Assembly: GCF_037975245.1 (NCBI RefSeq) | Contig: NC_092565.1 | Coordinates: 21,070,999 to 21,134,998, forward strand | Source of the DNA: Apostichopus japonicus | Taxonomy: Eukaryota; Echinodermata; Holothuroidea; Aspidochirotida; Stichopodidae | Direction: 5' to 3' | Length of the DNA: 64,000 nucleotides | Program-made: the position numbers and the translations under genes | Shown: positions 31,900-42,381 of the stretch, piece by piece | Layout: each line of letters opens with the position of its first letter | Numbering within the stretch: the first letter of the stretch is position 1 | The notes under the pieces: generated by a model | The model's database searches: none | Told to the model about the DNA's origin: nothing | The model's input: only the letters and a program-made list of their open reading frames with translations

Positions 31900-34128
31900 G
31901 GTGTGATCAAATTTGTTTTTGCTTAATGTATTTGCCCATGCCATGTGTGAAACGTTATACAACTTGTTGTAAAGATACGTTGCGATAAAGAACAATACAT
32001 TGTCGAAAGGAGGACCACTTTTCCCTTCTCTTTTGTTTGATCTCCCCTTGCTATGTTTTAAAGCAGTTCGATACTGGATCCCTTTTATCTCTTAAAGGAT
32101 GCAATCATATTCCATTTCTCAGCACTTTCACTCCAGGAGGTTGTGTGGTGTTTCATAAAAACTTGATGAAGTAAGTCTTTCCCCCCCCCAAAAAAAAAAA
32201 AGCCTTTTATTAACAGTTACAAGTTCAACTCCACTTTGATTGTTGATGCATACTGTTGACCAGGTCAAAGTTTCATTTACTATGAAAGGGTCCAAAAATA
32301 GCAGAAAGAAGTACCTACATGGACTCCCCTCCACCCCCCCCCCCCCCTCTTCACCAAATGAAAATTGTCAAGTCCAAGAAAGAAGGTATCACAACTATTT
32401 AAGGACTATAATTTACTTCCGTTTACCTCATAAATTCTGCTGTTTTGAAATTGATATAAATTTGAGAGATTACAGTGCATAATAAGTAGTTTTTCTTGCC
32501 TACATTTAATTAGCTCTTTTCTCCTGTATTTGCAAACAATGAAACTGAAATAACAAGTTTTGACTGTGACAAGTGACTCTACTATGCCTATATAGCACAA
32601 AGGGGACCAGAGGTAAGTATTGAAGCATACCTATGGTACAAACTGATATCCTGGAACTCCACTGCAAGACCACAAAATCTGACAATTTCAACAAAGTAGC
32701 AGCAGTTGAAACTTTTAGAGCAAGATCTATAATTTAGGGCTCAGCAGAGACATGCAGGTTCTGGGGCAGAGCTTAAGGAAGTTTCGGTTTTCTTTGCACT
32801 CTATAAACTACTTCAGCTTTTGCCCAACCTAAGTTTTTCCATGGATTCCTTTTGGGGAGCAATTAGGAGTCTATGGAACCCAGGTTGAGAAAGCTGGGGT
32901 ACATTATATTAAAGTGTTTGACGCTTAACCACAAGCACCACTCTCATGGCCCAAAAATATCTCCTAAGCTTGACCTTGCATTAATCCATTATCGAACATG
33001 TATCACCTAATCCATTTTTCACTTTAATATCACCTGCAGTTTGCAGACAATTGACATGAATTAGTGGATATCTGCATGTAAAAAGCAAATATATCAGCTT
33101 CATAACAACCCCCCCCTCCACCACACCCCATCTCCCCCTAATGTATAGTTACAGTATATTAGTGTGACAAAGCAGAAGTTTGAAAGACCATTCACCTTTC
33201 ATTAAATGTTGAACAGTATTCAATAGACAACAAATCTACCTACAAAGTAATGTATTTGTAACTTTATTGCCATGATACATAAAAAAAATTGTAGTATGTT
33301 GGGTACATTGATGTAACCATAGATAATCTTGATAAAAGTCAAACCGAAACTTGGAAAATATATATGCCTGATTTATGTAAAGTTCAAAATTCTTTCATTT
33401 TTTTTTTACAAAATGCTATGATATTCAGGTCAGTCTCTATATCCCCAAAAAAGTGTTACTTTTCATGAAAACATACCCCTGGGATTCAAGTTTTTTATTT
33501 GTGTGTACAAATATATGTAAAAAGTATAAAACAACTAGTGACAAATGTAACGTTTTGAAAGACTTAGAAAATCTTAGAAACAAAGAAAATTTCCTTTCTT
33601 TATCTTACAATCTTATTGTCTATCAATAACATACAGAGCACATATGCATATTAAAATCCATAGAAATAAAAAACAAAGCTTCAAGCCATAAGAAATCCAA
33701 AATGTTTACGCTATTTAGAAGTCTTTGACCAACCTTTAATAGCCTCAGTAATATCACAACAATTGGAGGCAATGAACTATGTTTCACTCAAACTGGCAGG
33801 CATTTAACAAATCCAGAGAAATTCAGCATGGAATCAGTTACACAATACGGAAAGAATTATAAGGCTACATTCTGTATCTTGCTTTCAATATAGTGTCATA
33901 TAAAACAATATCATGCATCCAACTATTCTGTTTCAACAGAATGAAAAAGATTTCATATTTTGTTATCTATAAAATTGGAAAGAAAGTACCCTGACTCTGG
34001 AATAGATTCATATTATTTTTAAAACAATAAAATTACAGCATCAAATACAGATTACAATTATTAAAATCATGATATTTATCATTAAGACATTTTTTCACTC
34101 GACAACAATTTCAGAAGTAACTAATGCC

Positions 34129-34404
34129 CTGTGATTTAGTTGCTATTAATGATAGCAACACCCAGCTCTGTGATTTAGTTGCTATTAATGATAGCAATAC
34201 CCAGCTCTGCGATTTAGTTGCTATTAATGATAGCAACACCCCGCTCTGTGATTTAGTTGCTATTAATGATAGCAATACCCAGCTATGTGATTTAGTTGCT
34301 ATTAAAGATAGCAATACCCAGCTCTGTGATTTAGTTGCTATAAATGATAGCAACACCCAGCTCTGTGATTTAGTTGCTATTAATGATGGCAATACCCAGC
34401 TCTG
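34129..34404 (-). repeat. 39-bp minisatellite, 7 copies, in the RING gene 3' UTR
   Basis: GATTTAG recurs at 34133, 34172, 34211, 34250, 34289, 34328 and 34367, exactly 39 bp apart. Each unit contains GTTGCTAT-TAATG-ATAGCAAC or a close variant, an 8-bp stem with a 5-nt loop. The array starts 11 bp past the RING gene stop codon. Because 39 is divisible by three, both strands stay open for over 100 codons, which is a by-product of the repeat. Confidence 0.95.
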
Positions 34405-34415
34405 GTATGCCACGT

Positions 34416-34651
34416 TTACTTCTCGTGGCATTTGTAAGCTCTGATGACATCACGAATAGGTGCACGACACATTGGACAATGGGAGCCGATATCTTTGAGT
34501 CGAAGGCCACACGTCAGGCACACACACATGTGGCCGCACTGGTAGAGGACCGAGTCGATACTCTTGTCCAGACAGATGATGCAGTGACCCTCTTCGGCTG
34601 GGTGGACGTCTCTGTTAGGAGGAGCAGCTACGGCATTCTCCAAGTTACCAC
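34416..34651 (-). CDS. RING ligase exon 7 (RING finger)
   Basis: Acceptor CCTCTTATTCCAG. It encodes CIICLDKSIDSVLYQCGHMC, then VCLTCGLRLKDIGSHCPMC and RAPIRDVIRAYKCHEK, with TAA at 34418-34416. The C-GH-MCVC-LTC pattern also occurs in Neuralized-type RINGs. Confidence 0.93.
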
Positions 34652-37600
34652 CTGGAATAAGAGGAACGTATGTAATTAACAAATGCCGTTTAAATTAATA
34701 ACACGAAGTAACCCTACTGCACGGATGTGCCCAGGACTTCCTGAGTGCCGGGTATATTGATCCCCGTCCTGGTGGAGGGGTTTAAGGGGAGGGGGTGTCC
34801 CCTTTGAGAAATTTTTCGAAGATGCCAAATGCTGGCACTTGTGTAGCTTTTTAAGCACATACACAAGTACTAGTTTTGTGAACAATTTACATTTTTAAAT
34901 TTATCTTTAGTGAAATATATATTACATACCTGGTAAAAGTTCTTAGTTTGTTTCAAAGAGATTTTACAAGGGACCAATTGAGAGCCGTAGGTAATGTTTC
35001 TCGCATGCGTAACTGATGCATTATTAGTCTGTATGATTTTGGCATAGGCTAGGCCCAATTTATGTTGAATATATTGTTAGGAATGTCGGGATTTTAGACT
35101 AAATAGTGCTGGGCGGGATTCACGATTTTTAAGACAGTGCTGGGCGGTAATTTTTAGTGCTGGGCAGGGCCGCCCAGTGTGGGCACATCCCTGCTACTGG
35201 TAAATATTTAATCCAAAATACTCTTAAATTTATGCCTAACGGTGATAATGAGGTGTCACTGGATGTATTGACATGAATATGTAGTGTGTATTGTAAATTT
35301 AAATGTAAAATTTATATGTAAATTTTGTAATGCCCAGCCTATTGATTAAAAGTACCCAATTGTAGGCACCCTCACTAGCAAATATTCATAGAGATGGCTC
35401 TTGTTTGTGTAGGATATATGTGAAGGAAGTGTTTGGTTCTGTTTCAATGTTCCATCTGAGTACACTTAAATTTATGATGCCGAACTGTATATATTCACAT
35501 GAATATTTAGTGCATGCAATCCTGACAAATTTCTACACCCAATCAGACTAGTGGAACTATATGGTGACATCAACACCCTTAGATATGCTACAAATTTTAA
35601 AACCATAAAGCAAACTTTGAAGTTACACTTTTGTAGTAATTGCTTCAGGTTACTTTTTCAGTGTCCATAATCTTCCGATAGTCACGGAATTCACAAGTTA
35701 CCGTGGTGGCATAAACTGAGCAAGAGAGTCTTCACATAATTTAAGAAAACAATGCTTCCTTTATAACTCCCTTAAGGCTTTAAATCCTCTTTAGAAGTAG
35801 TTTTGAAGCGACCCAAGAACTTCAGAACACACACTAACCTTTCCTCTACGCTTACATACATGTACGAAAAGTCACAAACACAGATATACAATACTACAAA
35901 CATTGGCTTCTCCTGGACACATCTTACCTGGAGAGTTGTGGAGCGCTGCTGCTACTTCTTGTCGAATAGATCTCTGTAGATCTAGCTGCAAATCAAAGCT
36001 AACTTTGACCATATTCTGAAGCTCCACCATCTGGTTTCGCAGGGTAGTCATCTCATGGGTCTGAAAATTTAAACAACCAGTCATTATGAAATTGAGGCTG
36101 GCAAACCATATCTAAACAATTATACGATTTCTAGCAACAGTCAAATTGATTATTCATTTCCAAAGTACCGGTATTTTATGGTACATAGCATGATCACTTA
36201 TTTATCGTTACGATTACGACTGCGATGTGTAGTTTGGTTGAAGGTAGTAATATTGATTTATGAAGAAAGCTGAAAATCAACCATGTTTTAATATTCATGA
36301 GCCTTGGCATCCTGCACAATGATGGATGCAATTATTCAAATTATTATTATTATTATCATACTATAATACTATATTATACTAAACAATAAAGTAAACAATT
36401 TAAATGTCCTGTCTGCAATATTGCAAATCACTGAAACTCATAGTGACCTATAAAAAGCAGGAAAATTTGTCTCAAATCTTCAAAAATAGGATCATACCAA
36501 AGTATGGCTGTTCATGTTGATCTCTTGAGTTGATCCTCCTCCAGCCGCACCAGACGGATTGATCCCCAGGTGACTGAAATCATTCCTGACGATATTATTA
36601 CGTCTTGGCAGGTTTTGGACGAATTCCATTACTTGTTGTCTGTCGCCATCTTGGCCAGCAGCATGATCCTGTAAAGGTATAAGGGAGAACAATGAATGAG
36701 AGGATTTAAAAAAAAAAATAAAAAAAAGTATTGAAGGATCTTTAAGAAAATGTTTGCATGGACCTATCATAACTGAAAAGTCAGTTACCGGTCTGTGGGA
36801 TTTGGTAAGACCGGTTACTTACAATTTGGGAAATAAATGATAGGATTTCGTTAACATTTATGACTTAAGCAACACATTCTTTGCTGTCGTGTGTTCTCTA
36901 CATTGCTAATTAAATTCCATTAAATCAAACAAAATACCAAACCTGGATGTCAACATATTTCATTTCAATTGCTCTGATATCACTGAGGGAAATTATAAAG
37001 CTTTTACAATTAACCGCAAGTTTTAAATCAGGAACCCTCTCAGAGACCCCTTGGTGCTTGGCTAAACTCAGGATTGCGGACACATGCAATTACCTTATGG
37101 CGAGTACTATGGGTAAAAGTGGTACAGATCTGTGTTTGACAGATAGTTATGGTTTCATAGGTTTATATTCTTTATTATTTTATAGAACCCAATGGAAACT
37201 TGAATGTTTCATGAGGGACAAACATACCTGTAACATGACCTCAAGTTGACCTCTAAAATTGCTCTCCAGAGTTGAAGTGACCAGTTGACTGTGGACCAAG
37301 TTGCTAATTTCTGTGATGATATTTTCTCTGTGAATTTGCTGAATATCTTCCACCGAACCATTTCCATTGTTGCTAAAATAAAACAAATGATACAGTTTTG
37401 GCTATAAATTTTCAATAAAAACAATAGAATGTGAAATGACCTAAATAGAAAAATCAAATCAACTACTGATATGGCAAGTTTGTCTTAAAAGACTCTGACC
37501 TAGTTAGTTAATTTGACAAAAGCCAAGCTTTTATTCTGTAAAGTAAAAAATGATGTCTTTTGATGGTCTGTAACACCTCTGTGAGTTTGCACTTGACTAA

Positions 37601-40600
37601 ATGACAAATCTGATACATAACAAGTGATAGGTTAAAGATGTAGGCTAACCAATCTACAAGCAATTGACCTTACATACATACATGGTGACATGATGCCTAT
37701 GTAGGTGAAATCATTTTCTAATATGCAGAGATACAATGGGTGATTGACAGAAGGTACCACTCGTAAATAGGAATGCACTGGATTTTGAAAGGACATGTTT
37801 TGGATATTACCATATTCCAACAGTTTCTTTAAGGTAAAGAGAGGGGAGGGGAGGGGGGAGGGGGGAGGTGTGCGTGTGAATATATCAGTCTACATACTCC
37901 TTGGTTTATATTTATATTTTTCAGTGGATGATGTTTCATCCTTTGAATGAGTAGATTTTGCACAAGGAATATCTTAAAACTTTGCACCTCAGAACTTAAA
38001 AATATTTCCTGCCAGATACCGAATAATTTTGAAAAGTTCCTTAAATTCAGCCACCATTCCGGCTGAATTTGAAAAATCAAGTGCATCCCTACTCGTGAAG
38101 GATTACAAATAATTAAATGCTTAAGTGCTCTATAGGACTTACATGAACATGTGGGATATATATGCAGCTATATCATGATCCATTTATTAGCTTCACCAGC
38201 AAACTCGACAGAAAAAGAGTAAATGATTTAGACGGTTTGGTAAATGCATCATAACTTTTTTGTCCTGATGACACCCAAACGATTCTCAGAGAAATCCTTT
38301 CCTGATTTAATCTTTTCTCTTGTTTGTTCGACACAAAATACAACTTGAAAGTTTATCAGTATTGCCCTAATTAATTCTAGAAATTCAAAGAATGGTCACT
38401 CGTGTTACTAACCATTTCACAAACATGGTAATGTAATCGTCTAGATAAATACTTCTCAATCTCAAGGAATAAGTCCGAGAGTTAGAACTTTCAGGCAAGC
38501 ATTTTTGCAGAGGTTTTTGACAAGTTTGGGCAGGCTGCAGTTGTGGGCCAATACTGATGATCACCTTTTAGGAGGGAAGCATAATTGTTTCACTTACTCA
38601 TTCCCAGCTCTGTTGAGAAGCCATGCCGACTGACTAGGTGCAACACCACCAGAACTAGGCCCTTGTCCACCACCTGAAACTTGAGGACTGGGTTGTTGTA
38701 CATATGGTTGCCTAGGCTGTGGTGGCATGAAATAACTAGGGTGCGGCTGTAAGAAATGCCTAGACTGTGGCTGTTGCTGCAAGAAATGAATATATATTTA
38801 TTTTTCAATTTTAAGATTGTAGCACCACATCGCTAACTTTCATACATGATCACATACTGTTGTTAGAAGCTAACATAAACCTCAAATAAATCTGTTATTT
38901 TCCAAAGTAAACTGTTTAACACTTGTAAGCTTTATACAGTACTCTCATTATATTACCAGTAGCACATGGACATCTTTTAACGTACAGTCACCAGTCTATA
39001 GGCTACTGGTCAAAGAAAACTGTATAGTATACAGTAGCTTTAAGTCATCAAGTGAGTTCTAGTTAAATTTTTGTAAGCAATATAGGAAGCAGACACACGT
39101 ATAGTACTAACTTTATAGGACATACGTGGCAACCAATTGCACTGATTGTCAGCTGTGCTAGCACTTAAGGATATTCATATTCAAAACTTGGACTTGGAAC
39201 CGATGTTAACAAGCACGGAATAGACCCTACACAGGCCGTAGATTTATGAAAATGGGGAGTAAACTTCTCAATAATGTTCTGTACCTGTAGACAATTTGGT
39301 AATGTCCATCAACAATATTAGAGTTTGGGGAATATGAACGAATACTTGAACGCACTGACTACAATGAGTATAATACAAGCACTGTAGTATAGCCTGCATG
39401 TTGTTGTTGAGCCAGGTCAAATGTTTATTTTACCTTCAGACTCATCACGAAGCCATTAGGTAAAACTATCAACTCTGAGACTGGTACCCTTATTCAGATC
39501 TACATTATGATGTCATTATGCACTACAATGAACCAATGCTATAATTTGTACACATGTTAGATCAACTTAAATCAGTTGTGAAACTAAAATCTTCACTTGC
39601 AAGTATAAAGGTCATCAGTATTGCTCCCTCAATATGCTAGAAAGTCAGATAGGCTAATGGATACCCATGCTCAAATCTCAACAAGTATTCTTTACTTTAG
39701 TTCTACACACTGAGAAATTTACTTGGCTATTTTAACAACCCTCAATGGCTGGGAGTTAATAGGGAGAATGAGAACCACCAGGAAGGTACTACTGAACTGT
39801 TTAAGATAGCAACTTTAAAGTGCTAACATTTGGGGTCAAAACTTATGACCTTTAAAACTTATGGGAAAGAATCAGATAATATTCACTTTGACACTCCTTA
39901 GCTTCCATATTATGTTTGAACAACTTACCAAGTGACCAAAGTGTTGGTTAGGTCCTGCATGGTATGGTTGTGGATATGCCATAGGGATGGGCATAAACTG
40001 GTTCACTATACCAGGAGGAGCCGGAGGAGGGGGTGTGGGCATTGGATGTCCATGGTGTTGAGAGGCAGCAACATTTGATGACGACGGATGAATGTTCACA
40101 CTAGAGTGAGTTGAACTGCTTATCGTACTAGCTTCTTCGTGCAGATTTGCCGGTACGAAGCCGTCCGTGAGTGGTCTTCCACTGACCGTGTTACCCGGAA
40201 GTCCCGCATTACGGAGGCGCAGTGCTGTCTCCAACTCCCGTTCCTGGCGGACGACGTTCCCTCTTATTATGTTTTCCAGCTGGGAGCGGAAATTATGACT
40301 CTCCAGAACGCTCGTGACCGGTTGGGACTGGAAGAGTCCTCTGACCTCCAGGACAACTGATCTCTGTTCTCCACTGGTTGTCGAGTTTTCGCTCTGATCC
40401 GATGATACACTCTCCGTTTCAGATTGGTAGTCACCAGCCCTCTGGGCTTGTGTGAAGAAACGTTCCAGTCTCTTCAGATTTTTGCCATCACTCACTCTTT
40501 TGGTTCTCTCTTGAATGGATTGCAGTTCCAACATCCTTTCTCTGAAGATTCAAAGGGGAAATTAAGGTTTTAAACTTCAATCTTTCCGATATTAATCTTA

Positions 40601-42381
40601 GTACCATTGACTTATATTAGTCAACATTACATTAAATATCAATCACTTATTAATTATTTATGAGCAATCTACATGTTTGTAAACACATGTAATATCTGTT
40701 ACTCTGTTGCTGTCGGTTGAGATACTCTGCACTGTATAAGACCTTTTTTTCCATCCAATTATGCATCTAACAACTCAATGCCTGTATATCCTTCATTCTT
40801 GATTGTCTTTCTGTAATAGACCTATCAACTTAGGATTGAACTATCAATCAGTCCTGATACAGCCTAGATACTAAACTATGGCAAGTAAATCGCAAGTTTC
40901 CAGCACAAAACTTATATATTCTTCATTCTCAATGATTTAAATGTTACATGGCTAATTGGCATTGACTATACTTACTATGACCTTGAGTTGATAGGAACCA
41001 GAGTTAATCAAAAGACAAGCCTAACAATTTTTGTAAATTACTTCTGAGACATGCAGTTAATGTGAACCACTACAGTATTTATTAGCAACCTTCAAATATA
41101 CTTTTTTATAATATTTTACTACACACAAAAAATAAAAAAATAGAAACATGAGAGTTATATCAATTCGAACATATCAGAGTAATATGATTCTGTCAAACTG
41201 AAAGCAATTAATCATTAGCCTGACATGTGGAAAAGTCTGGTTTCTTGCATGCAGACGTACATGGTGTGTGATTAGCCAAATGTAAAATAGGGTTCAGAAG
41301 CAACGTAGTACACTGCTGAAATAGTTGGCTTGACAAGTAATTAACATTGGTCATATTTCAAAAGACTTTTTCTTTTATGATATTGTATAAACTTGAACAA
41401 TCATAACCTAGTTATCGCTGCACCAATGCATCGTTTATTCAACGGATGATCAGGTAATTAAGTAAAACCTCCCTCATTGTTGATCCGATGATCGGGTAAA
41501 TAAGCATCGGTACGATACTGATTGAAACGTAGATCACGTAAAGAAACAAGAGCCCCACTCTTATTACCCAATGATCGGGTGAATATACTGCTTTCAACGA
41601 GACTGAAACCTGCCAAATATTGGGTTATGATTGGACATTTGAAAGGAAATTTTTGGTGGCAGTCTATTGGGTATACTTATATCTTGTGTAGCGTATCAAG
41701 GCCAAGCTTAGAGTGAGATCTCATCGAGTCTGACCAATGTGCTGCACTGACGTCACGTCTCGACGTTAGTCAGTCCTTAGATTCAAATTTCTGGTAGGAC
41801 AGGCCAACATTTCAAACACTCTATCACAGAAACTACAATTCATCACAGGGTAAGGCTTAGGGCGATACAATGATAACCATATGATGACAGGAAGGACTGG
41901 ATCCCGTTTTTCACTAAAAAAATCCTTTAAATGCGGTAAATACGGTATATCAGTATCAGTGATAATGTATATGTGTAGCTACTGTAGTTGTAGGTACCGA
42001 AATTACCGTACCGTGGCTACTAACAGTAACACAAGTTTCATACTCAGTCATATAGGCCTACCTTCTCTGTTTAATAAGGAGACGATCCAGTGCGGACAAG
42101 TGGCTATCAGTTTCGTTATCACTTGATGAACTATCATCTGCCAAAAGGACTTTGTTTAGTAGTCCACTTCTTCCTTCCTTCCCTTCCTCGTTCCCAATTT
42201 CATGCTCCTCCTTCGAAGCGATGGCACCTTCAGTGCAATCCAAGTAGTCAGATTCCTCATCGCTGCCTTTTTGAGATCCTGCAACAAGTGAATGTGTCGC
42301 CTGTCTGTTTTCACAACCACTGGTACCTGTTGCACGACGCGAAACGTTTGAAATGGCTGTGAATGACTGATTATTTCCCAT
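34416..42381 (-). CDS. RING E3 ubiquitin ligase, plant-like architecture, N-myristoylated
   Basis: Seven exons join without a phase break: 42381-42062, 40541-39929, 38776-38598, 37372-37228, 36668-36498, 36060-35928 and 34651-34416, giving 598 residues. Met-Gly-Asn-Asn-Gln-Ser at the start fits an N-myristoylation signal. Residues 1-106 are acidic and serine-rich. A motif appears twice, at about 169-206 (VLEVRGLFQSQPVTSVLES then FRSQLENII) and 389-419 (IITEISNLVHSQLVTSTLES then NFRGQLEVML). Between them is a P/Q/H-rich linker. Residues 477-520 are a predicted coiled coil ending LQLDLQRSIRQEVAAAL. The RING (544-582) has Cys 544, 547, 559, His 561, Cys 565, 568, 579 and 582. I cannot give a symbol. 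From memory the coiled-coil plus RING end matches a plant family (LELQRSIRQEVSAAL; CGHMCTC; CPICRAPI). The function is inferred: E2-dependent ubiquitin transfer at membranes. Confidence 0.85.
35928..36060 (-). CDS. RING ligase exon 6 (coiled coil)
   Basis: Acceptor AAATTTTCAG and donor TCCAG|GTAAGA. It encodes EMTTLRNQMVELQNMVK and DLQLDLQRSIRQEVAAAL, with heptad spacing of L, M and V. Confidence 0.9.
36498..36668 (-). CDS. RING ligase exon 5
   Basis: Acceptor ACCTTTACAG and donor TTTG|GTATGA. It encodes DHAAGQDGDRQQVMEFVQNL and then RNDFSHLGINPSG. Confidence 0.85.
37228..37372 (-). CDS. RING ligase exon 4
   Basis: Acceptor TTTTATTTTAG and donor TACAG|GTATGT. It encodes the second VTSTLES...FRGQLEVMLQ motif after NNGNGSVEDIQQIHRE. 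Confidence 0.87.
37373..39928 (-). other. RING ligase introns 2 and 3
   Basis: Apart from the exon at 38598-38776, no coding sequence is seen. A G/A-rich run (GGGGAGGGGGGAGGGGGG-like) lies near 37838-37868. Confidence 0.5.
38598..38776 (-). CDS. RING ligase exon 3
   Basis: Acceptor CATTTCTTGCAG and donor ATGA|GTAAGT. It is low-complexity Q, P, S and G (PQPRQPYVQQPSPQVSG) ending AWLLNRAGNE, and phase 2 at the end fits exon 4. Confidence 0.82.
39929..40541 (-). CDS. RING ligase exon 2
   Basis: Acceptor TTTGAATCTTCAG and donor CTTG|GTAAGT. It holds a basic helix (TKRVSDGKNLKRLERFF), the first VTSVLES-type motif, and a proline-rich stretch (PMPTPPPPAPPG) followed by a Y/Q/H/P-rich end. Confidence 0.88.
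40542..42061 (-). other. RING ligase intron 1
   Basis: Contains several GATCGGGTAAATAAG/GATCGGGTGAATA-like words near 41440-41590 that also occur, diverged, near 48170-48360. This is probably a short repeat family. Nothing else was recognised. Confidence 0.5.
42062..42381 (-). CDS. RING ligase exon 1
   Basis: The ATG opens MGNNQSFTAISNVSRR; the donor is AGAG|GTAGGC, phase 2. Gly2 and Ser6 are the positions N-myristoyltransferase prefers. The exon is rich in E, D and S, with LLADDSSSSDNETDS near its end. Confidence 0.85.

Larger units (their letters stand above)
31609..34415. other. Convergent 3' region of PSMD4 and the RING ligase gene
   Basis: PSMD4 3' UTR with AATAAA at 31894-31899, then homopolymer runs of C (about 32335-32348, 33110-33120) and the 3' UTR of the minus-strand RING gene with the 39-bp array. 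TTTATT at 33263-33268 is a possible minus-strand poly(A) signal. No protein family is recognised in the short frames. Confidence 0.6.

Noticed and set aside
34111-34444. Two 106-residue repeat proteins on opposite strands
   Set aside because: Both are by-products of a 39-bp tandem repeat whose length is divisible by three, in the 3' UTR of the RING gene.
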